Source: Acidobacteriota bacterium
GTDB lineage: Bacteria > Acidobacteriota > Blastocatellia > RBC074
Direction of reading: 5' to 3'
NCBI GenBank assembly: GCA_016715865.1
Contig: JADJXM010000007.1
Span: 10,001 to 74,000, forward strand
Length of the DNA: 64,000 nt
The notes beneath the pieces were generated by a model. It saw only the letters and a program-made list of their open reading frames with translations. It was not told the DNA's origin and did not search any database. Of the stretch, positions 40,241 to 62,924 are shown piece by piece. How positions within the stretch are numbered: position 1 is the stretch's first letter; every line of letters starts with the position of its first letter. A program made the translations under genes and the position numbers.

Positions 40241-41092
40241 ATGAGATTGTTCAAAAGCAAAGAAGGCGCAGTGGTAGAGGATCTGGGATGTTACTACCTG
40301 CTTCCCGAGATCGACTGGGATGTACTGCTCAACCGCAGTGACATCGAGGTGGTGTTGACCAGTCTGACGCGCAGGGCTAAACCGATGGAGGGATTTGTGC
40401 CCGAGCGAGATGCGCTGGCGCCGATCGGACGCCAGGAGGTCTGGGCGGCCGGAGTGACTTACTTTCGCAGCCGGACCGCGCGCATGGAAGAATCGAAATC
40501 AGCCGGTGGCGGTGATTTTTACGAACGGGTCTATCTTGCCGACCGGCCTGAGATATTCTTCAAGGCCTCGCCGCATCGAGTCGCCGGCCCCGGAGATCCG
40601 GTCCAGATTCGTACTGATTCGACCTGGAACGTCCCTGAACCTGAGCTCTGCCTGGTGGTCAACTCACTCGGCGGCATCGTCGGGTATACGATCGGCAATG
40701 ATATGAGCTCGCGTGATATAGAAGGCGAAAACCCTCTCTACCTTCCCCAGGCGAAAGTCTATAACAACTGCTGCGCACTGGGTCCCGGAATCCTGGTCAG
40801 GACTGAGCCGCTCGATCCATCTACGGGGATCATGATGGAAGTCTTTCGCAAAGGTGAATGCGTCTTTCAAGGTCAAACCGATCTGAGCAATCTCAAACGC
40901 GGGACCGGAGAATTGGTCGATTACCTGTTCCGCGACAACAGTTTTCCATATGGATGTTTTCTGCTGACCGGCACAGGCATCGTTCCGCCGGACGAGTTCA
41001 CGCTGCTGCCCGACGACGAGATTCATATCACGATCGAGCCTATTGGAACCCTCACCAATCGCGTCAGAGTCGGGTCGGGTCCGAAAACATAG
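40241..41092 (+). CDS. Fumarylacetoacetate hydrolase family protein, candidate sugar-acid dehydratase
   Basis: About 283 residues of the FAH fold. FFKASPHRVAGPGDPVQI, WNVPEPELCLVVN (metal-binding Glu pair), GYTIGNDMSSRDIEGENPLYLPQAKVYNNCCALGPGI are conserved, and the C-terminal TGTGIVPPDEFTL fits. The next gene encodes an alpha-ketoglutarate-semialdehyde-type dehydrogenase, and this pair is typical of the non-phosphorylating (Weimberg-like) pentose or aldaric acid route, so 2-keto-3-deoxy-pentonate dehydratase is the favoured reading. The ATG at 40241 begins at the domain; the upstream frame to 40040 looks unlike protein. No good ribosome-binding site is seen. Confidence 0.82.
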   Translation: MRLFKSKEGAVVEDLGCYYLLPEIDWDVLLNRSDIEVVLTSLTRRAKPMEGFVPERDALAPIGRQEVWAAGVTYFRSRTARMEESKSAGGGDFYERVYLADRPEIFFKASPHRVAGPGDPVQIRTDSTWNVPEPELCLVVNSLGGIVGYTIGNDMSSRDIEGENPLYLPQAKVYNNCCALGPGILVRTEPLDPSTGIMMEVFRKGECVFQGQTDLSNLKRGTGELVDYLFRDNSFPYGCFLLTGTGIVPPDEFTLLPDDEIHITIEPIGTLTNRVRVGSGPKT

Positions 41093-41129
41093 GCCGGGCC
41101 AAAAGCCCCAAGCTAAATTAAGTCATCCG

Positions 41130-42755
<1,626 letters not shown>

Positions 42756-42757
42756 AT

Positions 42758-43756
<999 letters not shown>

Positions 43757-43831
43757 ACAGGGCCTTGACGGCGGCAATAAGGGGAACATATTGAACGGCT
43801 GGTCGTGGTATGTGGGTATCTGACCGCTGAA

Positions 43832-44762
43832 TTATCTGATGCTTCTCAGCCAGAAGATCTCTTCTGATTTGACGAATGACTCCATGTAGTCCTGATGCGA
43901 TTTTTCGCTTGCGGCATCCGGCATTGGGACCTTGTGAGCGCGGATCGACCTGAGTTTAGCATCTGCCTGGGCATACGTCAGCGGGACGCGCACTGGCGGA
44001 GGCCAGGCCACTCCGCTCGGAATCACTTCTCCATTTACAACATGCGACTCGAATTTTCGCTGCGGAGTGACTCCCCACGGCCAGGGCCACTCGTGTCCCC
44101 GGCTGTGAACCAGGTAAGTGAAAATTCCACCATTGAATCCGGCTTTCACGGCGGCATCGCGGACGAACCTGAAGGCAGCGCTGTGGTCGCGGTGGCCGTC
44201 CGCCTCGTCGGTCACATAGATCCGATCAGGTTTCAGCTTTCTTAGAATCTCTACGGTATCGGCCAGCACTGATGCATAGGTGTAGGGAGCTGCCTTGCCG
44301 TATGCCGAAGAATGGTAATCCGGCCTGACTGTGCCGTATGTTTCGGTTTTGAGAAGAAACTTCTGGCGGTAAGGATCATTCGATCTGTTCAGATAAACCT
44401 GATCGAGCCCGCTGTCGGGATAACCGAGCAGCAAGATGGATTCCGGTCCGACTCCGAGAAGTTTCATGGCGTCGAAGGTCTGCCGCTGGCGAAACCTTGA
44501 GATATCGAGGTAGTCTGCGGGATCAAGCTTGGCTGGTTTCGGGGGGCCGGGGGTGGTTCCGTCGCCGTTAGTGAAGAGCGCTAGCCGGCCTGCGCTGCTC
44601 CAAAGTCTGCTGTATTATGCCGGCGCACCCAAGAACCTCATCGTCCGGGTGAGGAGCAAAGACAAGGACTCCGCCCCTGGCGGAAAGATAGATTTCACCG
44701 GAGCGTGCAGTACCATCCAACGACAACAGGCAAAAGCATATTAACAGGACGAGCTTTTTCAT
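43832..44762 (-). pseudogene. PIG-L family deacetylase, split by a frameshift
   Basis: Two frames together make one PIG-L-type protein. The first (44762 down to about 44590) has a signal peptide and the metal motif RGGVLVFAPHPDDEVLGCAGIIQQTLEQ, then reaches TAA at 44568. The second continues from LFTNGDG, though its own ATG is at 44467, through LLGYPDSGLDQVYLNRSN to VTDEADGHRDHSAAF. The break lies near 44575-44595, at GGCCGG. One deleted base would restore ...EQRRRLALFTNGDG. It could be decay, a sequencing error or unusual recoding. The family deacetylates N-acetyl sugars or mycothiol-like precursors. Confidence 0.85.
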
Positions 44763-44810
44763 ATCTGGTTCCGCTATGAAGTTCGGCGGCCGGATGCGCC
44801 TACTCCACAC

Positions 44811-44824
44811 TCTCTACTTTTTAC
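44811..44824 (-). repeat. Short heptanucleotide repeat that supplies the DoxX stop codon
   Basis: On the minus strand GTAAAAA-GTAGAGA spans the end of the DoxX gene, so the last residues MSKK and the TAG stop (44814-44816) are inside it. A weak copy of the GGAGTGCGGCGG element may follow at about 44780-44808. Confidence 0.65.
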
Positions 44825-45185
44825 TCATACACACCCACCAGACCCAGGCAATGAAGACAAATTGCAGTGGCAAGCGGATGTAATGAAATGCGACCGGGAC
44901 ATCAGGGTAGAGGTGGGAATTGAGGGCCATGTGAATATTGGCCGGGTAGACCGCAATCAGGACGACAATCAGTCCCCAACCAGCCATTCTGAGATAACGC
45001 GGGACGAGGACCAGCAGGCCAAACACGATCTCGAAGACGCCGCTCAGGTAGACCAGTTCGCGGTGCCACGGCAGGTACGGCGGCATGATCCGGATGTAGA
45101 AATCGGGGTTGACGAAATGGTTCACGCCTGCGGCCACGAAGAAAAACACAAGCAGGTATTTGAGGATAATTTTAAGACTATTCAT
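44814..45185 (-). CDS. DoxX-like four-helix membrane protein
   Basis: A 123-residue inner-membrane protein. KYLLVFFFVAAGVNHFVNPDFYIRIMPPYLPW is the DoxX-like first helix and loop, followed by LVYLSGVFEIVFGLLVL and two more helices ending in WVWWVC. Function of this subfamily is unclear. Its start overlaps the stop of the upstream membrane gene by four bases (ATGA), so translation is coupled. The stop codon lies in a heptanucleotide repeat. Confidence 0.85.
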   Translation of the reverse strand: MNSLKIILKYLLVFFFVAAGVNHFVNPDFYIRIMPPYLPWHRELVYLSGVFEIVFGLLVLVPRYLRMAGWGLIVVLIAVYPANIHMALNSHLYPDVPVAFHYIRLPLQFVFIAWVWWVCMSKK

Positions 45186-46138
45186 CCAATCTCTCTTTCA
45201 TCCGGGAGGGTTATCTCGTCGGAGATTACTGGTTCCTGATCAGGAGGAGCCATTGGCGGCGGAGCGAGCCGGCGATAAAGATCCATCTGGCCGGCGAAGG
45301 CAGCCATACGCGACCACATCCGCGACGCAATCGTCAGCTGGCCGACGAGGATGGCCAATGCAACCGCCGGCAGCGACGACTGGTTTATCGATCCTCTCAG
45401 CCAGACCAGCAGAGCCATGACCGCCAGCCCGATGATTCCGATCAGCAGGTAGAGAGCAAAAGCGCTGAAAAAATGGCGCAGCGTAAGCTTCATCGCGCTG
45501 AATGTCTGCCGAAACATCTTCCGGCCATCGTTTATGACGGTCCCGATTCGCGCGTAATCGAAGAGCATATTGACCGCCGAGATCATAAGCAGCAGGACGA
45601 CGATGCCCGCCCATCGCTTGTATACAACCGATTCATACGCCGTCGCTGTGTCATCGATCCGCCCGGTCCAGCGGTAGATGACAGAATAGATTGCGATCGC
45701 CGCGGCATAAAAAAAGAGTGAGATCAGCATGAGACGGAAGAAGCGCCAGAAATACTGCCCGCACCCGGCCCAGAATTCGCGCATTGTGAAACGCTGGCCT
45801 TCTGATGCGAAGACAGCCAGGATGCCTCCCGAAAGCAGCGTCGTGATGAGCAGGTAGACCAGGGCCGCGACCGCAAGCAGCGCAGCCGTCTGAAGTCCTG
45901 TGGCGTCGAATGATGAACCAGGCATCTGCAGGTTCACGACATCAGTCACCCAGTCGACATCCAGTTTGTCCGAGAGCATCTTTTCAGCCGCGACGCTGTT
46001 TCCAGCGGTCTGCAGGACGAGCATAAACATTGGAAGCGCGACCGGAAGCGCGAAAATGATATTCGCAAACAGCAGGACAAGAACCATCTTCCAGTTGAAC
46101 GTTGCGAGCGTGATGCCTCTAATCAAGGACCCGATCAT
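45182..46138 (-). CDS. Polytopic membrane protein, unknown function
   Basis: A 318-residue protein with about seven membrane helices (LVLLFANIIFALPVALPMFML, LLAVAALVYLLITTLLSGGILAVF, LISLFFYAAAIAIYSVIY, and later WAGIVVLLLMISAVNMLF, AFALYLLIGIIGLAVMALLVWL). The acidic tail PPDQEPVISDEITLPDER is cytoplasmic-looking. I do not recognise the family with confidence. It lies 55 bases after the M1 peptidase gene and overlaps DoxX by four bases. AGGAG precedes the ATG. Confidence 0.75.
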   Translation of the reverse strand: MIGSLIRGITLATFNWKMVLVLLFANIIFALPVALPMFMLVLQTAGNSVAAEKMLSDKLDVDWVTDVVNLQMPGSSFDATGLQTAALLAVAALVYLLITTLLSGGILAVFASEGQRFTMREFWAGCGQYFWRFFRLMLISLFFYAAAIAIYSVIYRWTGRIDDTATAYESVVYKRWAGIVVLLLMISAVNMLFDYARIGTVINDGRKMFRQTFSAMKLTLRHFFSAFALYLLIGIIGLAVMALLVWLRGSINQSSLPAVALAILVGQLTIASRMWSRMAAFAGQMDLYRRLAPPPMAPPDQEPVISDEITLPDEREIG

Positions 46139-46193
46139 CGGTTAATTCTCCTGACGCCGTTAGTTCGATTATCCAAACAACTACACGGGTCGA

Positions 46194-48362
<2,169 letters not shown>

Positions 48363-48661
48363 TCATGGCCTCCCTGGCGTTAAATACTCTGTAACCTGAA
48401 TTTTCAACGCAGCATTTAAGCCGGCCAAGTGAATTTAACGCCAGAGGCCGCAAAGGGCAAAGATTTTGGTGATGATTATGAATATCCATTTCGCCAATCG
48501 GATAACAAATTGCTGATCACATGATTCTTCCTTAAAGCCTTGGCTACCTTTGCGGGCTTGGCGTTTAAACAATTGCACTTTGCGCTCCTTGGCGTTTAGC
48601 CCTCTTGATCAACTTTCCTGGTCTTGAAAACTAAAAAATTTAGTTTCCAGAGTATTAAATC
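48363..48661. repeat. Repeat-rich gap (TTTGCG / GGCGTTTAA family)
   Basis: The 299-base gap contains several copies of the CCTTTGCGGGCTTGGCGTTTAA-like unit, at 48429-48460 (reverse orientation), 48545-48568 and about 48577-48600. No gene is seen. It separates the M1 gene from the convergent-running propeller group. Confidence 0.55.
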
Positions 48662-50982
<2,321 letters not shown>

Positions 50983-50989
50983 TTTACAG

Positions 50990-51028
50990 AAATGGGATAA
51001 CACTTCTCGCCGAAGCGTTATCCCATTT
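50990..51028 (-). terminator. Strong hairpin between propeller and alcohol dehydrogenase genes
   Basis: AAATGGGATAAC (50990-51001) pairs perfectly with GTTATCCCATTT (51017-51028), with an inner CTTC/GAAG continuation. On the minus strand it begins 21 bases after the propeller stop and ends seven bases before the dehydrogenase ATG. There is no T-tract. It may be an attenuator or an RNA stability element rather than a terminator. Confidence 0.6.
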
Positions 51029-51049
51029 AAATGACAGGGAATGATATGG

Positions 51050-52525
<1,476 letters not shown>

Positions 52526-52542
52526 AGTACTCCTCGGGATTA

Positions 52543-54883
<2,341 letters not shown>

Positions 54884-54970
54884 TGATACCTTCATTTTTA
54901 CACCCGATTCACAGGTTGATTCATTTTGACCATCTTATTATCTATTATGCTGAAACTATAATTTGTTGGA

Positions 54971-55002
<32 letters not shown>

Positions 55003-55120
55003 GTCACAGAAAACCGACGTTTCTAAGTCTAACCAATGCAATCTTATAGATTTCCAGCACTTTGGAAATTGAAACAAATGAATGTAAAGACAGAAAAGCC
55101 TGTAACCGGGAAGGCATCAA

Positions 55121-55603
55121 ATGAAGAGATTCGCCCAATTCGCCTTGAAGGTGACGACCGCGCATGTGTTAACTTATTTCGTCGTCGGAGCCGCAGCATA
55201 TGCCTATCTGACGCATGAATTTTACGTCGGTCAGAATCCGATCTTCGCGACATTCATGCGGACAGAGGCCGAGCCAGTGTTGTGGGCACACGTTATGAGG
55301 TGGTTTCTACCAGGTCAGATTTTGAGGGGACTGCTGCTGGCAATTGCTCTCTATCCGTTTCTGCCGACGATCGAAGGTTGGCCTTTTGGTAAAAGATTGG
55401 GCAGTATAGCGGGGTTGTATCTGATAATCGGCTGCTGGGCGGCGGCGACAGCCTCTCCAGGGACGATCGAAGGCCTGATCTACCTGCGCCCCGAGATCAC
55501 AAAGAGGGCGCATCTGCTGGTTCAGCCTGAGATCATTGTGCAGTCTGTTGGTATGGCTGCGCTCATCGCCTGGTGGCTGCCCCGTGGGAACCGCAAAGTG
55601 TAA
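55121..55603 (+). CDS. Four-helix membrane protein, unknown function
   Basis: A 160-residue protein with four hydrophobic segments (VLTYFVVGAAAYAYL, ILRGLLLAIALYPFL, SIAGLYLIIGCWAAATA, and VGMAALIAWWL). I do not recognise the family. GGAAGG lies six bases before the ATG. It is 17 bases upstream of the ankyrin gene and could be part of the same transcript that continues through the propeller genes. Confidence 0.7.
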   Translation: MKRFAQFALKVTTAHVLTYFVVGAAAYAYLTHEFYVGQNPIFATFMRTEAEPVLWAHVMRWFLPGQILRGLLLAIALYPFLPTIEGWPFGKRLGSIAGLYLIIGCWAAATASPGTIEGLIYLRPEITKRAHLLVQPEIIVQSVGMAALIAWWLPRGNRKV

Positions 55604-55620
55604 TTTCGAGGAGAAGACCA

Positions 55621-56478
55621 ATGCGAATCCTGATGACTCTGCTTTTATTTTCAATTATCCCCCTGACCGGCGTTCAGGGTGAACAGACCACCCAAAAGGC
55701 CAAACCGACCGATCCGGCACTGAGCGAATCGATCCTCAATGCTGCCAAAAGGGGTGAACTGGAGGAAGTCAAATCCCTGCTGGCAAAGGGCGCCGACATC
55801 GACGCCAAAACCAGCTACAATCAGACGCCGCTCATGCTGGCCGCCGGAAAGGGACACCTCGAAGTGGTCCGACTGCTGATCGATTCCGGCGCAGACCTGA
55901 ACGTTGTTGACACATTCTATAAATCCTTCACGGCGCTGATCGCCGCAGCGAACGGCGGTCATACCGAAATCGTCAAGCTCTTGCTCGATAAAGGCGCAAA
56001 AGGCCGGGAGCAGGTGATCTTCTCGGGCATTCAGGAAGGAAATTCCGCGATCATCAAAATCGCCCTGACCGGAGCGACGATTCCAAAACCGATTCTGGAT
56101 CGCGGACTTGATTTCGCAAAGAATACCGGCAATGAAGAGATCATAGCTATGCTGGCTCAGGCGGGAGCAACTGCCGCTCCTCCGGCGGCATTAAAACCCG
56201 AGGTCAAAGTTGATCCCGAGACCCTCAAACGATATACCGGCACCTATCGAATATCCGACGAACGACAATACACATTCATCCTTCGAGACGGCAAATTGAG
56301 CGGATGGGACGTTCGGCAATACAGCTTCCCATTGACGGCCATCGGGACGAATGTCTTTCGCATCGGCGACAATGACGCAAGAACAGTCACCTTCAACGAA
56401 GAAAATGGACGCATAACCGGCATGACACTGACTCAGTCCGGAGCCACTCAGACCTATCAACGCGTGGAGGCTAGATGA
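55621..56478 (+). CDS. Exported ankyrin-repeat protein
   Basis: A 285-residue protein with signal peptide (RILMTLLLFSIIPLTGVQG). At least three ankyrin repeats follow: ILNAAKRGELEEVKSLLAKGADIDAK, TPLMLAAGKGHLEVVRLLIDSGADLNVV and TALIAAANGGHTEIVKLLLDKGA. A C-terminal beta-rich domain begins about residue 205 (YTGTYRISDERQYTFILRDGKLSG), like domains attached to beta-lactamase-related proteins. It presumably binds other proteins in the periplasm. GAGGAG lies about seven bases upstream. The stop overlaps the next gene's start (ATGA). Confidence 0.85.
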   Translation: MRILMTLLLFSIIPLTGVQGEQTTQKAKPTDPALSESILNAAKRGELEEVKSLLAKGADIDAKTSYNQTPLMLAAGKGHLEVVRLLIDSGADLNVVDTFYKSFTALIAAANGGHTEIVKLLLDKGAKGREQVIFSGIQEGNSAIIKIALTGATIPKPILDRGLDFAKNTGNEEIIAMLAQAGATAAPPAALKPEVKVDPETLKRYTGTYRISDERQYTFILRDGKLSGWDVRQYSFPLTAIGTNVFRIGDNDARTVTFNEENGRITGMTLTQSGATQTYQRVEAR

Positions 56479-57839
56479 GATTTTCCCGCAGGATGTCTTC
56501 CTTACTGTTTATCCTGACTGCGATCATGCTGGTTCCCTGCTCACAGGCAGTTGCCCAGAACTGGCCTTCATTCCGCGGCTCGAATGCGTCCGGAAACGGC
56601 GATGGCCAGAATCCACCGGCCAAATGGGACGCCGTGAAGGGTGAAAATGTCGCATGGAAAACGCCCATTCCAGGTCTTGCACATGCCAGCCCGGTGATCT
56701 GGGGCAATAAACTATTCGTAGTCTCGTCAGTCAGCAGCGCCGATCCGGGAAAGTTCCGCCACGGACTTTACGGAGATGTCGATTCAGACAAGGACCTTTC
56801 GAAGCATTCCTGGAAGATATTCTGCCTCGACAAGAAATCTGGAAAGATTCTCTGGGAAAGGACAGCCACGGAAGGCATTCCGAAGGTTAAACGTCACATC
56901 AAATCGACTCACGCCTCTCCGTCGCCAGCCACGGACGGAAAATACGTCGTGGCGTTCTTTGGCTCGGAAGGGCTCTTCTGTTATGACCTCGATGGCAGGC
57001 AGATCTGGAAGATCGACCTGGGAGTATTGGATTCGGGCTGGTTCTTCGATGCTGATTACCAGTGGGGCATGGCCAGCTCGCCGGTCATCCACAAGGGAAT
57101 GGTCATCGTTCAGTGCGATGTCCAGAAAGGATCTTTCATCGCCGCATTCGATATCAAGACCGGAAAGCAGCTCTGGAAGACCATGCGCGACGAGATCCCG
57201 TCATGGGGGACCCCGACGATCTTTGAAAGCAAGGATCGGACGATGATTGTCACCAACGCCACAAGGCGCATCAGAGGCTATGATCCGACGACCGGCAAGG
57301 AGGTCTTCGAACTTTCAGGCAACTCTGAGGTCACGGTCGGCACACCGGTAACAGGACACGATATGGTCTTCGTCACGGCCGGGTATCCACCGATTCAACC
57401 GATCTATGCCATCAAGCCTTCTGCCAGCGGCGATATCTCGCTGGCAGAAGGCAGTGAGTCGAACAATCATATAGCTTGGAGCAAGAAACGCGGCGGAACC
57501 TACATGCCGACTCCGCTCGTCTATGGAGACTATCTCTATACATGTTCAAACAACGGCGTCCTGACCTGCTATCAGGCCAAAACAGGTGAGCGCGTCTACC
57601 AGCAGCGTGTCGCCGGGCAATCCAACGCATTTTCGGCATCACCCGTGGCGGCGGACGGCAAACTCTATTTCGCCGGCGAGGATGGTGACGTTTTCGTCAT
57701 CAAAGCAGGGCCGACCTATGAACTGCTGGCGACCAATCCGGTCGGTGAGGTCATGATGGCGACGCCGGCTATTTCCGACGGCATGATCTTCATTCGAACC
57801 ATCGGGCATGTTTACGGAATAGCTGAAAAATCGAAATAA
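56475..57839 (+). CDS. Exported PQQ-like beta-propeller protein
   Basis: A 454-residue propeller with signal peptide (LLFILTAIMLVPCSQAVAQ). NWPSFRGSNASGNGDGQNPP starts the fold and VIWGNKLFVVSS, PSPATDGKYVVAFFGSEGLFCYDLDG and SPVAADGKLYFAGEDGDVFVIKAGPTYELLATN are blades close to those of the three following genes. Overlap with the ankyrin gene (ATGA) implies coupled translation. GGAGG precedes the ATG. It is the first of four tandem paralogues. Confidence 0.9.
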   Translation: MRFSRRMSSLLFILTAIMLVPCSQAVAQNWPSFRGSNASGNGDGQNPPAKWDAVKGENVAWKTPIPGLAHASPVIWGNKLFVVSSVSSADPGKFRHGLYGDVDSDKDLSKHSWKIFCLDKKSGKILWERTATEGIPKVKRHIKSTHASPSPATDGKYVVAFFGSEGLFCYDLDGRQIWKIDLGVLDSGWFFDADYQWGMASSPVIHKGMVIVQCDVQKGSFIAAFDIKTGKQLWKTMRDEIPSWGTPTIFESKDRTMIVTNATRRIRGYDPTTGKEVFELSGNSEVTVGTPVTGHDMVFVTAGYPPIQPIYAIKPSASGDISLAEGSESNNHIAWSKKRGGTYMPTPLVYGDYLYTCSNNGVLTCYQAKTGERVYQQRVAGQSNAFSASPVAADGKLYFAGEDGDVFVIKAGPTYELLATNPVGEVMMATPAISDGMIFIRTIGHVYGIAEKSK

Positions 57840-57852
57840 CTTTTTAAGAAAA

Positions 57853-57952
57853 TCATCCACTAAGGAACACGAAGAGTCACAAAGAAACCACAAACAGGTA
57901 GTTTATTCATTTGGTATTCTCTTTGTGATTCTTCGTGTTCCTTAGTGGATGA
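57853..57952. repeat. 33-bp inverted repeat between propeller genes
   Basis: TCATCCACTAAGGAACACGA at the start of the left arm (57853-57885) pairs with TCGTGTTCCTTAGTGGATGA at the end of the right arm (57920-57952); one mismatch over 33 bases. A weakly related sequence appears at 59345-59415 (CACAAAG ... TTCGTGTTCCTTCGCGAATG). Confidence 0.85.
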
Positions 57953-57979
57953 AATTTCCTGAGCAAATGGAGGAAATGG

Positions 57980-59341
57980 ATGAAAAGGTACGTTATCGGA
58001 TTATTTTTACCGGTGCTGGTTTTCGGGATCTGGCTGGCGGGTGTCGATGTCGATCCGGCGGCCGGAGCAACATCAAACTGGCCGCAATGGCGGGGACCTG
58101 AAGGTTCTGGCGTTTCGGAGGAGAAGAATCTGCCGATCGAATGGAACGAGACGAAGAACGTAGTCTGGAAGACGGCTTTGCCGGGAAAGGGCTTTTCACA
58201 ACCGAGCATCTGGGGCAACCGGGTTTTCCTGACGACAGACATTGAAGGTGGTCCCGCGCCCGAGAGTCATAAGCCTCCTGTGCACATGGTCGGCGGCCAG
58301 GTATTCAAGCATCCGGAGTGGGACGGCATCGACAAGATTCATACCTTTAAAACGATCTGTCTGGATCGCGACACCGGCAAAATAGTCTGGGAGAAGGTCT
58401 CGTACGAAGGCCCGACATTCGATTACCGCCATAAACGGGGCAACTATGCCGCTCCGACGCCGGCGACTGACGGCAAGTATGTCTACTCATATTTCGGCGC
58501 CGAAGGACTCTATTGTTACGATTTCAACGGCAAGCTGATATGGAAGAAGCATATCGACAACATCGCCACGCTTGGTATGGGCGTCGGAACTTCTCCTGTG
58601 CTGTACAACAGCATGCTCATACTGCAGGTCGATCAAACGGCTGCGACCGACAAATCATTCATCACTGCACTCGACAAGAAGACGGGCAAAGAGGTCTGGC
58701 GCGTCGCCCGGCCGATACAGGTCAGTTGGACGACACCGTTGCTGATCAAAACCCCGCAGCGCGATGAACTGGTCACAAGCGGTAACGAATTTCTGATTTC
58801 ATACGACCCGGCGACAGGCAAGGAACTATGGCGAGCCTCTGGACTCAAGAGCCACGCGATCGCCACGCCTGTCGTCGGCCACGGCCTTGTCATCCTTTCA
58901 TCCGGCTATCCATCGAAGGTGATCAAGGCAATCAAACTGGGTGGTTCGGGCAATCTGGACGGAACCGACAAAATCGCATGGCAATACAATAAGGGAACGT
59001 CCTATGTGCCGTCGCCAATACTCTACGGAGACTATCTCTACCTGATGAGCGATGCGGGAATTCTGACCTGCGTCAATCCAAAGACGGGCGAGATCGTATA
59101 CGAGGGCGGACGGGTGCCGGTCGCGACCAAGTTTTACGGCGCCTCCCCGGTGGCTTTCGACGGCAAAATCCTGCTGACCAGCGATGACGGCGACACATAT
59201 GTCATCAAGGCCGGCCCAAAGCACGAAGTGATGGGCAGCAACTCGCTCGGCGAGCCCGTTCGCACGTCGATCGCGATCGCCGACGGAAAGCTCTTTATCC
59301 GGGGCGACAAGCATCTCTACTGCATTGCCAATAAAGGTTAG
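57980..59341 (+). CDS. Exported PQQ-like beta-propeller protein (paralogue 2)
   Basis: A 453-residue propeller with signal peptide (FLPVLVFGIWLAGVDVDPAAGA). NWPQWRGPEGSGVSEEKNLP and blades such as APTPATDGKYVYSYFGAEGLYCYDFNGKLIW, ITALDKKTGKEVWRVARP and SPVAFDGKILLTSDDGDTYVIKAGPKHEVMGSN are near-identical in pattern to genes at 59582 and 60955. GGAGG lies seven bases before the ATG. The function is unknown. Confidence 0.9.
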   Translation: MKRYVIGLFLPVLVFGIWLAGVDVDPAAGATSNWPQWRGPEGSGVSEEKNLPIEWNETKNVVWKTALPGKGFSQPSIWGNRVFLTTDIEGGPAPESHKPPVHMVGGQVFKHPEWDGIDKIHTFKTICLDRDTGKIVWEKVSYEGPTFDYRHKRGNYAAPTPATDGKYVYSYFGAEGLYCYDFNGKLIWKKHIDNIATLGMGVGTSPVLYNSMLILQVDQTAATDKSFITALDKKTGKEVWRVARPIQVSWTTPLLIKTPQRDELVTSGNEFLISYDPATGKELWRASGLKSHAIATPVVGHGLVILSSGYPSKVIKAIKLGGSGNLDGTDKIAWQYNKGTSYVPSPILYGDYLYLMSDAGILTCVNPKTGEIVYEGGRVPVATKFYGASPVAFDGKILLTSDDGDTYVIKAGPKHEVMGSNSLGEPVRTSIAIADGKLFIRGDKHLYCIANKG

Positions 59342-59440
59342 TTTTATCCACAAAGTAACACAAAGAAAATTGGGGATTTTTGATTCCTTTGTGTCTGCTT
59401 CGTGTTCCTTCGCGAATGATTCTTTTGCTCTGAAAATGGT

Positions 59441-59518
59441 CTGTATTATCTCTGTGATCTCTGTGGCTCTGTGGTTTAATCTCACCACAGAGCCACAGAG
59501 ATCACAGAGATAATGCAG
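59441..59518. repeat. 31-bp perfect inverted repeat (CCACAGAG / CTCTGTGG family)
   Basis: ATTATCTCTGTGATCTCTGT at the start of the left arm (59445-59475) is an exact reverse complement of the right arm (59484-59514), with an 8-base loop. A further CTG/CAG pair extends it beyond one mismatch. This would be a very stable cruciform or RNA stem between two propeller paralogues. Confidence 0.9.
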
Positions 59519-59581
59519 GGCTTTTTCATCTTCGGTGGAGTGCCAAAGGCTCATGTTTAACTTTGTGAATGGAGATAATGG

Positions 59582-62318
<2,737 letters not shown>

Positions 62319-62322
<4 letters not shown>

Positions 62323-62813
62323 TGGATTCGACCATGAAAATCAAATTATTATTGATCATCGTTCTATTCGCTCTGACGACGGCGCTTGCCGGCCAAAAGC
62401 CGGATTTCAGCGGTGTCTGGGTACTCGATCCCAACAGGAGCTTCAACAACGGCCCCGGTTTCGAACAGACCATGACCATCTCAAATGAAACCGGCCGGAT
62501 CATTCTGGAGGCGAAACAGAAAACGCCGCGCGGAGAAGTCACGATCAACGAAGAGTACCTGCTTGACGGCCAGGCGGTAGACTTCAAGCCAATGGGCGTC
62601 CCGCCCAACACGACCGCAAAACGCAAGTCATGGTGGATGCCGAACGATCGTGGGATACTGATCGAAGACGAATTCTTCGCCGAAGGCAAAACGATCCGTC
62701 AGGTCACACGCAAATGGCAACTGTCGGCCGACAGACAGACTCTGACAGTCGACATCTATATCGATGATCAGCGCGGGTCATTCGAGATCAAGCGCATTTA
62801 TCACAGGCATTGA
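62319..62813 (+). CDS. Small exported protein of unknown function
   Basis: About 164 residues (or 159 from an internal ATG at 62334). Signal peptide IKLLLIIVLFALTTALAG, then DFSGVWVLDPNRSFNNGPGFEQTMTISNE with alternating beta-strand pattern and a C-terminal half rich in charged residues. The opening FSGVWVLDPNRS is common in small lipocalin-like secreted proteins; the family is not recognised with confidence. Its ATG overlaps the propeller stop by four bases, so it is translationally coupled. Confidence 0.72.
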
Positions 62814-62924
62814 GATTTACTGATCGGATTTGCATCATCCAGGAATCTTCTCTATCATCCCTCCAACTTTTCGGTTGAAATTTCGATCGACTAATCATCA
62901 CAGGTTCAAAGGAGAAAAAATCTC

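Noticed and set aside
44780..44808. Possible copy of the GGAGTGCGGCGG repeat next to the DoxX stop
   Set aside because: Similarity is too weak to call; only noted in the repeat entry.
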